Source of the DNA: Atopobiaceae bacterium UBA7016
GTDB lineage: Bacteria > Actinomycetota > Coriobacteriia > Coriobacteriales > Atopobiaceae
Length of the DNA stretch: 20,352 nucleotides
Reading direction: 5' to 3'
Assembly: GCA_002449555.1 (NCBI GenBank)
Contig: DJXA01000121.1
Span: forward strand, 1,886 to 22,237
The position numbers were made by a program, and so were the translations under genes. The notes under the pieces were generated by a model, which saw only the letters and a program-made list of their open reading frames with translations, searched no databases and was not told the origin of the DNA. Below, piece after piece: positions 14,467-20,352 of the stretch. Position 1 is the stretch's first letter. Each line of letters opens with the position of its first letter.

Positions 14467-15825
14467 CTACCCCTGGTAGTGAGGGATCTCCTCGATGGGA
14501 TACTTGGCGTTGCTCGGCAGGTCGAGGTACGGATAGCGGGCGACCGTGGCCTTGACGGCCTTCTTCTCGTCGGCAGCGTCACCCCACAGCACGGTGACCT
14601 CGGTCCCAATCTGAGCATATTCCGCATCAAGCGAGCAGACCGAGATGTAGTCGTGGTACCACTCGGAGAGAAGCGGCCACATCGAAGCGCCGATAACGTT
14701 GCCCTCGGCATCCACCACGCGGTCCTGCACGTTGCCGTAGCCACAGTGGATGCGGTCGTACGGGAAGATCATCTTCTTGTAGTGCGGTCCCTCGTGACTC
14801 ATCTGGGAACGGAAGATGTCAGCCACGTCATCGGGATCCCACACGAGCGTCACCATCTCACGATGATTCTCAGCAATCTTCTCCAGCGCCTCACGGCCAA
14901 TGAAGTCGTGGTCGAACTTGACCATGTGGCCCCATCCCAGCTCGAAGGGATTGCGGAAATAGTCGTCGATGCTGTCGGAGAGGCTGCCGCCCAGGGGCAT
15001 GAACGTGGGGTCGGCAAAGAAGCCGATGCTCTGCAGGTATGCCTGCAGCTTGGGGTCATCCTTGAAGGGGTACGGGAAATGCGAGCCGATGTTGGGGAAG
15101 CCGTTCTCGGTGTGGTTGCACTGGTAGGCAACGATGCCCAGCTTCTCCAGACCAAAGTCCTTGCCGACCTCGACGATGGTGTTGTACACCGCATCGCTGT
15201 ACTTGGCCAGGCCATGGACCTCGTACGAGAGCGTGCCCGCCATGCCCTGGCGCGCGATACGCACCGGGCAGCCCGCAATCTCGCAATTGACGTAGCGCAT
15301 GAACTTGACGTCATGCAGGTCGCGCTTGGCCGCGTTCTCCAGAATCTGCAGACTGGTGGGGCCGCCAATCTGATAGATGAAGTCACCGCCCTCGTTGCGC
15401 AGGAGCTCGACGTCCCAGTCACCCGTGGCAGCCAGGTAGTCGATGTAAGGGGCAAACGCGTAGGTGGCGAAGGCGTCCTCGGCAGTGCGCACGATGATGC
15501 CATGCATGATGACGTTGCCCTTCTCGGTGCACATGATGCCGTGACGCAGACCGTTCATGGGCATCTTGGCAAAGTCGGTGTTGACGCAGGCGTGGTTGAG
15601 GAAAGCGATGGCGTCGGAGCCTTTCACCGTCACCTCAGCCATGGCGTAGGACAGGTTGGCCGAGATGTAGCAGGTCTTGTGCCAGGCAATGGTCTCGGGC
15701 ACCCAACCGTTGAACTGCTCAGGGATAACGAAATCGAAGAAGTTCATGTAGTCGACCACAAACGGGTCGTACGGGATGGTGGGATTGAGGTTGAGCGAGG
15801 TGACCTTCTGCGGCGCTTCTGCCAT
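14467..15825 (-). CDS. GcvT/LigM-like tetrahydrofolate-dependent demethylase candidate, paralogue 3 (452 aa)
   Basis: It has the same two-domain GcvT fold: TCYISANLSY near 51, YQIGGPTSLQ near 151, GMAGTLSYEVHG at 194-205, Tyr234 and His238 in AYQCNHTENGF, NPFELGWG near 292, DHDFIGREA at 305-313, TVLWGD near the C-terminus. Its odd feature is His108 in NVIMHGII, where the other three paralogues and remembered LigM have Asp before Gly. This may change catalysis or substrate. AAAGGAG precedes the ATG at 15825. It is divergent from the module 2 regulator across a 143-bp spacer with several palindromes, so it is probably controlled by that regulator as a single-gene unit. Substrate unknown. Confidence 0.86.
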   Translation of the reverse strand: MAEAPQKVTSLNLNPTIPYDPFVVDYMNFFDFVIPEQFNGWVPETIAWHKTCYISANLSYAMAEVTVKGSDAIAFLNHACVNTDFAKMPMNGLRHGIMCTEKGNVIMHGIIVRTAEDAFATYAFAPYIDYLAATGDWDVELLRNEGGDFIYQIGGPTSLQILENAAKRDLHDVKFMRYVNCEIAGCPVRIARQGMAGTLSYEVHGLAKYSDAVYNTIVEVGKDFGLEKLGIVAYQCNHTENGFPNIGSHFPYPFKDDPKLQAYLQSIGFFADPTFMPLGGSLSDSIDDYFRNPFELGWGHMVKFDHDFIGREALEKIAENHREMVTLVWDPDDVADIFRSQMSHEGPHYKKMIFPYDRIHCGYGNVQDRVVDAEGNVIGASMWPLLSEWYHDYISVCSLDAEYAQIGTEVTVLWGDAADEKKAVKATVARYPYLDLPSNAKYPIEEIPHYQG

Positions 15826-15844
15826 GACGGCTCCTTTCGGTTGA

Positions 15845-15851
15845 TACGCTG
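15845..15851 (-). promoter_or_regulatory. shared leader heptamer CAGCGTA upstream of paralogue 3
   Basis: The same heptamer as before paralogues 2 and 4, here 19 nt upstream of the ATG on the minus strand. It is next to a CCTTAT-N7-ATAAGG inverted repeat. Confidence 0.3.
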
Positions 15852-15852
15852 A

Positions 15853-15871
15853 CCTTATGACCAGAATAAGG
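15853..15871. promoter_or_regulatory. inverted repeat CCTTAT-N7-ATAAGG in the divergent spacer
   Basis: A perfect 6-bp dyad proximal to paralogue 3 (28 bp upstream of its ATG). It could be an operator or part of the promoter; the minus-strand sequence TATTCT inside it is a weak -10 candidate. Confidence 0.35.
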
Positions 15872-15897
15872 GCGCCGTTAAGCCCTCGAATTGGATG

Positions 15898-15912
15898 TAA
15901 TACAAGGTATTA
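15898..15912. promoter_or_regulatory. operator-like dyad TAATAC-N3-GTATTA
   Basis: A perfect 6-bp inverted repeat in the spacer between paralogue 3 and the module 2 regulator. Its centre is 25 bp from that of the larger palindrome at 15920-15940. The two together look like a paired binding site controlling both divergent promoters. Confidence 0.5.
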
Positions 15913-15919
15913 GCCATAT

Positions 15920-15940
15920 TATTTGTAATAGTTACAAATA
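15920..15940. promoter_or_regulatory. operator-like palindrome TATTTGTAA-N3-TTACAAATA
   Basis: A perfect 9-bp inverted repeat in an AT-rich stretch of otherwise GC-rich DNA, 28 bp before the module 2 regulator ATG. It is the strongest candidate operator in the window and would fit autoregulation and divergent control of paralogue 3. Confidence 0.65.
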
Positions 15941-15968
15941 CATTCATGCACGTATGGGAGGAAGACTC

Positions 15969-17201
15969 ATGGCGCCGACCATTCAGGAGGGCAAAGATCA
16001 GCTTGAGGAAGCGCTGCTCGGCAACCGCGGTCTACAGGCCATCGTGGAGGTGGCCTCTCGACTGCTCGGCAACCCCTGCTATGTGGGAGACTCGCGCTTC
16101 AAGGTGCTAGCCATCACCACGGTCGATCCGTCGGTGGATCCCGTGTGGGCGGAGGTCCAGGCGCACGGCTATGCCACGCTCGATCATATGCACGAGCTTG
16201 AAGGACAAGGGGTTGACCAGCTCGTCCGGGTTGGCATGGGGGCGCAGCGCGTCACCTTTCCTTCATCGCGCCACCCCTGGCTCAATATCGCTGTTGGTGA
16301 CGACCTGCAACACCTTGCCTACTTTGGCATGCTCGAGGCCAACGGCCCGCTCCCTGACGAGCTGACCCCTCTCTTCACCTATGCCGCTCGCGTCATAGCT
16401 TGCGAGCTGCGCAACGCCCGCTATGAACACGACTCTCTCCGCAGCGCCCGCGAACACTTTCTGTTTGATGCGGTGACCGGGGCCATCTCTTCGCCCGAAC
16501 AGTTCCACGACCTCATGACCAGAGCCCGCATCAAGCAGGAGGGGCCCTACCTGCTCCTGGTGGTGCGCGATCGACGAGAGAGACCGTCCATTGCTGACGC
16601 AGTCCGCTACCAGCTTGAAAACATCAGCCATGCAGAGGTGTCGGCACGCTTCCAGAGCGACGTGGTTCTCTTGCTGTCGGGACGGCGAGCCAGAGCCTTT
16701 GAGGGGAATCGCCGCGCACGCTTTGAGCAAGCGCTCACAGACTCTGGCCTCGCATGCGGCATGTGCACGTCATTCCTCAGCATTCATGACACTGCCCGCA
16801 ACTGCCGCGAAGCCAAGGTGACCGCCGACCTTTGCGAAGGCCTGGACATTCAGGTGCCGCTGCTCGCCTACGACGATCCGCGCGTGTACCCGTTCTCGGC
16901 CGTACTGGCTGGCCACTTCTCGATGGCGTCGTTCATCCATCCGCACCTTCAATGCCTAGAGGACTATGACATGCGCAAGGGCACCGAGCTTGTGGCCACG
17001 CTTGAGGCCTACATGCGCAACAACTACAACATCGCCAGCACAGCACGGGAGTTCTTCACGCACCGCAACACCATCGACTACCGGCTCAAGCGCATCGAGG
17101 AACTCATAGGGGAGCCGCTCACCGACCCCAACGTGAACATGGCGCTGTGGCTCTCGCTGCAGGCGCGCAAGCTCCAGCGCGCTGGCGTGCGTACAAATTG
17201 A
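15969..17201 (+). CDS. PucR/CdaR-family transcriptional regulator, module 2 (410 aa)
   Basis: The C-terminal HTH_30 domain (about 344-405) reads AYMRNNYNIASTAREFFTHR, then NTIDYRLKRIEELIGEPL. The N-terminal region (GNRGLQAIVEVASRLLGNPCYVGDSRFKVL) is a sensory domain similar in layout to the module 1 and 3 regulators, with a more divergent middle. The frame is open 26 codons further upstream, but a GGAGGAA site precedes the ATG at 15969, and the longer version would run through the palindrome. It is the only regulator here encoded divergently from its presumed target (paralogue 3). The effector is unknown. Confidence 0.89.
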   Translation: MAPTIQEGKDQLEEALLGNRGLQAIVEVASRLLGNPCYVGDSRFKVLAITTVDPSVDPVWAEVQAHGYATLDHMHELEGQGVDQLVRVGMGAQRVTFPSSRHPWLNIAVGDDLQHLAYFGMLEANGPLPDELTPLFTYAARVIACELRNARYEHDSLRSAREHFLFDAVTGAISSPEQFHDLMTRARIKQEGPYLLLVVRDRRERPSIADAVRYQLENISHAEVSARFQSDVVLLLSGRRARAFEGNRRARFEQALTDSGLACGMCTSFLSIHDTARNCREAKVTADLCEGLDIQVPLLAYDDPRVYPFSAVLAGHFSMASFIHPHLQCLEDYDMRKGTELVATLEAYMRNNYNIASTAREFFTHRNTIDYRLKRIEELIGEPLTDPNVNMALWLSLQARKLQRAGVRTN

Positions 17202-17526
17202 CGATAGCTTGGGCCTAGGGCAAACGCGACGAGGTACGCAAGGGTTCTGAGCCGCTTTGCTACTTTGGTAGGAAGGGCCGCATCCACAAGTGTCCTCGTC
17301 TGAGAACCTTGAACCCATCACCAGCTTATGAAGGGCCCTTACACGCAGCGGGACACCTGTGGAAACACAATCGTGTGAGCGTGGCATGCCTACGCCTGAC
17401 GAACGAGCCCAGTGCCAAGGAGAAGAGACGCAGGCCGCCAGCGCCAAAGCGCGAAGCGTTGGCAGCGGCGCGGGGCAAGGCCGCCCCAAGACGGTCCTGC
17501 CCCGCGTGCGTCATCCAGCAGTGGAA
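17202..17526. other. intergenic region with no supported gene (325 bp)
   Basis: This lies between the convergent ends of the module 2 regulator and LigM-like paralogue 4. I see no ORF with a ribosome site and no tRNA-like fold. It holds a strong GC-rich hairpin (17469-17506) on the paralogue 4 side, a short palindrome AAGGGCCCTT near 17335 and an imperfect inverted match between about 17239-17250 and 17302-17312. No clear terminator for the regulator gene is visible. Confidence 0.6.
17469..17506 (-). terminator. GC-rich hairpin downstream of paralogue 4, probable terminator
   Basis: CGCGGGGCAAGG (17469-17480) pairs with CCTGCCCCGCG (17496-17506), 11 bp with one bulged A; the loop contains a further CCG/CGG stem. 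It lies 20 bp beyond the paralogue 4 stop. There is no T-tract, so termination efficiency is uncertain. Confidence 0.5.
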
Positions 17527-18885
17527 TTATGCCTCGAGATACGGACGCTCAGGCACCATGGCCATGACATCGCAGGTCTCGTTGCGCCACTCGCCCTGGT
17601 AGTACGGGAACTGCGCGACCTTGGCGCGGATGCGCTTCTGGCGGTGGCCCGGCTGTCCCCAGAGCACCTCGACCTCGGTGCCCTCGACGGCATGGGCGGC
17701 ATCGATGCAGGCCAGGCTAATCATGCGGCGCTCGTAGAACGCGTAGCAGCGTCCGGCGGCAAAGCCGATGCTCTGGTCTCCGTCGAGCACGTCGAAGGCG
17801 GTGATGAGCGAGTAGAAATTGAGACCGTTGTAGCAGTCGTGGTACTGCTCGATGGGATCGTAGGGCTCCTCGTCGGTGCCACGGAGCTGGCTCATGAAGA
17901 CCTCGCCGACATCCTCGGTGTTCCACTCGAGGGTTACCATGCGGCGGCCGCGGCCGGCCTTGTACTCGGCCTTGTCATGCTCGGCGGCTGCCTTGCCGCG
18001 GAAGTCGTGGTCCATGTTGACGCAATAGCCCCAGCCCAGGTCCCACGGGTTCACATGGATGGCGGCGTCGTTGCCCAGAAGGCTGCCGGCGGCAAACTGC
18101 GGCGGGCAGTACTGCTTGGCAAACTCGGCAAGGCCCGGGTCGGTGTCGTAGAAGGCATAGCCGTAGTGCTGGAACTGGTTGGGATAGCCGCCCGGGGTGT
18201 GGTTGAGCACCACGTACTGACGGAAGCCCAGGGGCTTGCCGCCGAACTTCTCCACGGAGGCGCGGATGGCCGCATAGGCAACCTCGGCATCGGCGGCAGC
18301 ACCGTGCACCTCGTAGGCAAGGGCGCCGCTCATGCCCAGGCGATGCACCGTCATGGGCGTGCCCTCGATGGTGGCCTGCTTGTTCTGGCCGAACTTGAGG
18401 TCGTGGAGGTCGCAGTGGGTGGCGTCCTCGAGCATCTCGAGGCTCTTGGGGCCATCGATCTGGTAGAAGTACTCGTCGTTCACGAACTCGGCCTTGATGT
18501 CCTTCCCCTGGGCAGCGGCGACGCCCGCGAAATAGGCGATCGGTGCGAGCCAGTACAGGCGCCACACTCCGTCGCCCTTGTACATCACGACGCCGTCTGC
18601 GATGAGCTTGCCGTTGTCGTTGAGCATGATACCGTGCTTGGACTGGCCGGGCTTCATGAGAGAGAAGTCACGGTTCACGAAGCAGTAGTTCAAGACCTCG
18701 GCCGCATCCGCACCGCTCACGTCGATGACGGGAGACATGCAGAGCGTGGTGCCGAGCCATGCGGTGGAGCGGCACGCGAGGTACTCGTCGCGGGCACCCG
18801 TGTACTCGAGGGCGAGGTCGGTTCCAAAAAGGGGTTTGATGGCGAAAGCGCCGTCATACACCTTGCTGTCGGGCGAGAAGTTCAT
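17527..18885 (-). CDS. GcvT/LigM-like tetrahydrofolate-dependent demethylase candidate, paralogue 4 (452 aa)
   Basis: This is the most divergent of the four. It keeps the GcvT fold landmarks: GKLIADGVVM with Asp97, YQIDGPKSLEMLED near 141, GMSGALAYEVHG at 184-195, Tyr224 and His229 in QYVVLNHTPGGY (one residue more between them than in paralogues 2 and 3), NPWDLGWG near 279, DHDFRGKAA at 292-300, EVLWGQPGHRQKR near the end. It lacks the N-terminal Trp/TCY segment of the other paralogues and has STAWLGTTLCM there, suggesting a different substrate pocket. AGGAGG precedes the ATG at 18885. It lies 127 bp downstream of the module 3 regulator on the same strand. Confidence 0.85.
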   Translation of the reverse strand: MNFSPDSKVYDGAFAIKPLFGTDLALEYTGARDEYLACRSTAWLGTTLCMSPVIDVSGADAAEVLNYCFVNRDFSLMKPGQSKHGIMLNDNGKLIADGVVMYKGDGVWRLYWLAPIAYFAGVAAAQGKDIKAEFVNDEYFYQIDGPKSLEMLEDATHCDLHDLKFGQNKQATIEGTPMTVHRLGMSGALAYEVHGAAADAEVAYAAIRASVEKFGGKPLGFRQYVVLNHTPGGYPNQFQHYGYAFYDTDPGLAEFAKQYCPPQFAAGSLLGNDAAIHVNPWDLGWGYCVNMDHDFRGKAAAEHDKAEYKAGRGRRMVTLEWNTEDVGEVFMSQLRGTDEEPYDPIEQYHDCYNGLNFYSLITAFDVLDGDQSIGFAAGRCYAFYERRMISLACIDAAHAVEGTEVEVLWGQPGHRQKRIRAKVAQFPYYQGEWRNETCDVMAMVPERPYLEA

Positions 18886-18913
18886 GGGGTCCTCCTGTTC
18901 GCAGGTTTGTCTT

Positions 18914-18920
18914 TACGCTG
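18914..18920 (-). promoter_or_regulatory. shared leader heptamer CAGCGTA upstream of paralogue 4
   Basis: Third occurrence of the heptamer, 28 nt upstream of the ATG on the minus strand. GTATCCT, a possible -10 region, lies slightly further upstream. Confidence 0.3.
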
Positions 18921-19012
18921 CGGACAGGATACGGTGGGCCGACAGGAGCCATCTACGGACGGCTGCGAGAATACATGCGCCTATCTTTTGGGCGGTCGCA
19001 CGAAGACGCAGG

Positions 19013-20185
19013 TCAGGCTCGTGCCGCAAGACCCAGCTGGAGCACGAAGCACGTCTGCTCGTCGGAGAGGTCGATGTCCGCGATCTGCTCTATGCGCTGC
19101 AAGCGGTAGTACATCGTGTTCTTGTGCACGTGGAGCGCCCGCGCCGTTGCCGTTGCGTTCCTTCCGCTCGAGAGGTAGGCCTCGAGGTCGGCGAGGTGGT
19201 TGGAATGCTCGCGCTCATCAGCCTCTTCGAGCAGGTCGAGCGCGGGGTGGATGAAGGTGGAGCCATCGATGGTGAGCGAGGCGCGCTCCATCATATGCCG
19301 CGCAACCACCTGCTGGTAGCGCACGATCCCCGGAGCTCCCGTGGAGAGCCTGATGGCCGCCTGCGCCTGCTCGTAGGCGCGTAGCAGCAGGTGAAGCCCA
19401 TGGAAGGGGAAGCTCATCCCCACGCAGAGCCCTTCGGAGTAAACGCTCTTGGCAAAGAGGGCATCCAGGGTATCTCCCGCATCGTCGGCATTTACCACCA
19501 CGAGCACGTCGTCGCCGCGCACCATACCCAAGCTGCCGGGGAATGCGCGGACGAGCTGCGTGCGCAGGTAGCGCGGAGAGATCTGACCCTTGTCGGAAAC
19601 CGAATGGGCGATAAGCGCGCACATACGTCGGGGGGCCCTGAGGTGCGCCCGCTGGGCACGAGCCTCAACCTCATCTGCATCTGCCAGCGATCCCGAAAGC
19701 AGATCCTCGAAAAGCTTGCCGTGACGCTCGGCAAGCTGGTCGGCATCCGCCGCTCCCGCGAGCTCGTAGCCGAACGTGCGGCAGACGTCGGGCAGCAGGG
19801 CGATGTCGTCGTCGGTGAAGGGACGGTTGCGCTCGAGCACGAGGGCATGGCCGAGCAGGGCATCCTTGCGGCGGACGCGCGCCGCAAGATAGCGCTGGTC
19901 GGCCCCCGGATACTCCCCCACCACGGTCTTGTCGCCCGAATACACGCGGCGGAAGTCGCCGGCGAGCGCAGCCTGGCGCATATCGTTTGTCTCGATTTCT
20001 CGGGCGTTCGCAGTCCATTCGGGATCATCCGCAAGCTCCGAGCTCACGGCGACCATGGCAAGGCCCATGTCGGCGACGGCGACGGGGTTGCCGAGCACCT
20101 CTGCGGCAGCATCCACAAGGCCCTGCAGGCCCCTGCCCGAAAGCAGCGCGTCGAACATGGCCAGGCGCTTCTCGGCGATACCCAT
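19013..20185 (-). CDS. PucR/CdaR-family transcriptional regulator, module 3 (390 aa)
   Basis: The C-terminal HTH_30 domain (about 333-390) reads AYLSSGRNATATARALHVHK, then NTMYYRLQRIEQIADIDL, very like module 1. The N-terminus (KRLAMFDALLSGRGLQGLVDAAAEVLGNPVAVADMGL) also matches module 1 in length and order, so the two are probably duplicates. GGGGAGGAG precedes the ATG at 20185. Its promoter block is shared with module 1. It is expected to regulate paralogue 4, which follows directly. Effector unknown. Confidence 0.9.
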   Translation of the reverse strand: MGIAEKRLAMFDALLSGRGLQGLVDAAAEVLGNPVAVADMGLAMVAVSSELADDPEWTANAREIETNDMRQAALAGDFRRVYSGDKTVVGEYPGADQRYLAARVRRKDALLGHALVLERNRPFTDDDIALLPDVCRTFGYELAGAADADQLAERHGKLFEDLLSGSLADADEVEARAQRAHLRAPRRMCALIAHSVSDKGQISPRYLRTQLVRAFPGSLGMVRGDDVLVVVNADDAGDTLDALFAKSVYSEGLCVGMSFPFHGLHLLLRAYEQAQAAIRLSTGAPGIVRYQQVVARHMMERASLTIDGSTFIHPALDLLEEADEREHSNHLADLEAYLSSGRNATATARALHVHKNTMYYRLQRIEQIADIDLSDEQTCFVLQLGLAARA

Positions 20186-20205
20186 GAAGGCTCCTCCCCT
20201 AGCGT

Positions 20206-20234
20206 TCTTTGTGACAAGTATACAAAGACGGGGA
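20206..20234 (-). promoter_or_regulatory. promoter and inverted repeat of the module 3 regulator
   Basis: On the minus strand the region contains TTTGTATACTT with -10 hexamer TATACT (20217-20222), identical over 11 bases to the module 1 regulator promoter and flanked by the same CCCCGT string. A TCTTTGT-N9-ACAAAGA inverted repeat spans the -10, a good position for a repressor. Confidence 0.5.
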
Positions 20235-20251
20235 GAGCCGAAGCCCTCCCC
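20230..20251 (-). terminator. hairpin, probable terminator of the SDR gene
   Basis: A GGGGAG...CTCCCC stem continues past one mismatch to a CGAA tetraloop, 26 bp beyond the dehydrogenase stop. On the minus strand it is followed by GTCTTTGTATACTT, a moderately T-rich run that is also the regulator's promoter block. Confidence 0.5.
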
Positions 20252-20276
20252 AACACGTTTTGCGAATGTGCGACGC

Positions 20277-20352
20277 CTAGATCTGCTTCACGCGCTGCAT
20301 GGCGATGGTGCCGCCATCAGCGAGGATGTCAACTCCCGTCACGTAGCCCGCA
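20277..20352 (-). CDS. short-chain dehydrogenase/reductase, C-terminal fragment (runs off window)
   Basis: Only the last 24 codons are inside the window. They read AGYVTGVDILADGGTIAMQR and end VKQI before TAG. The phrase GYVTG-x-x-x-x-x-DGG is the hallmark C-terminal segment of classical NAD(P)-dependent short-chain dehydrogenases. The gene's 5' part and any further pathway genes lie to the right. It may belong with module 3, but a terminator-like hairpin separates them. Confidence 0.75.
   Translation of the reverse strand, partial: AGYVTGVDILADGGTIAMQRVKQI

Noticed and set aside
14479..15852. Very long open frames antisense to real genes, here 457 codons opposite paralogue 3, with similar ones opposite iorA, the ligase and paralogues 2 and 4
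   Set aside because: They lie fully opposite well-supported genes, have arginine-, histidine- or alanine-rich compositions unlike any family, and lack ribosome sites; strong GC bias at codon third positions removes stops on the opposite strand.
9081..18885. Annotation of the GcvT-like proteins as glycine cleavage system T-protein
   Set aside because: They are about 90 residues longer than T-protein, four copies are present, and no gcvH, gcvP or lipoate genes are nearby; motifs fit the LigM/DesA branch better.

Overview
The window is about 20.4 kb of high-GC bacterial DNA, densely coded, with short intergenic gaps and clear Shine-Dalgarno sites. Indolepyruvate:ferredoxin oxidoreductase with an aryl-CoA ligase, several EamA transporters and a run of GcvT/LigM-like proteins with PucR/CdaR-type regulators suggest an anaerobic, amino-acid-fermenting actinobacterium, most likely a gut Coriobacteriia member (Olsenella/Eggerthella-like). 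That placement is inference from gene content and composition; no rRNA or other phylogenetic marker is present.

Left part (1-9011), housekeeping and aromatic amino-acid catabolism: the 3' end of a SAM methyltransferase gene; an EamA transporter gene divergent from an MGMT-type alkyltransferase gene, with a perfect palindrome between them; a 5-formyl-THF cyclo-ligase gene followed by a second EamA gene; a small protein of unknown function with its own terminator; an iorA-iorB-paaK-like operon for oxidising aromatic 2-oxoacids to aryl-CoA and free acid; then a half-size EamA gene and an UlaG-like metallo-beta-lactamase-fold gene.

Right part (9081-20352), the notable region: four paralogous ~450-residue GcvT-fold proteins resembling tetrahydrofolate-dependent O-demethylases (LigM/DesA type), arranged in three modules, each with its own PucR/CdaR-family regulator. 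Module 1 is a regulator followed by a two-gene demethylase operon. Module 2 is a demethylase gene divergent from a regulator gene across an operator-rich spacer. Module 3 is a regulator followed by a demethylase. A ribbon-helix-helix/PIN toxin-antitoxin pair, a repeated palindromic element and a 27-bp perfect inverted repeat lie between modules 1 and 2. The 3' end of a short-chain dehydrogenase gene enters at the right edge.

Working model (inference): each regulator senses a methylated, perhaps methoxy-aromatic, substrate and induces its cognate enzyme, which transfers the methyl group directly to tetrahydrofolate. No corrinoid protein, corrinoid methyltransferase, gcvP or gcvH is present, so neither a corrinoid O-demethylase system nor a glycine cleavage operon fits. 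Substrates cannot be read from sequence. One paralogue lacks a conserved acidic residue kept by the other three.
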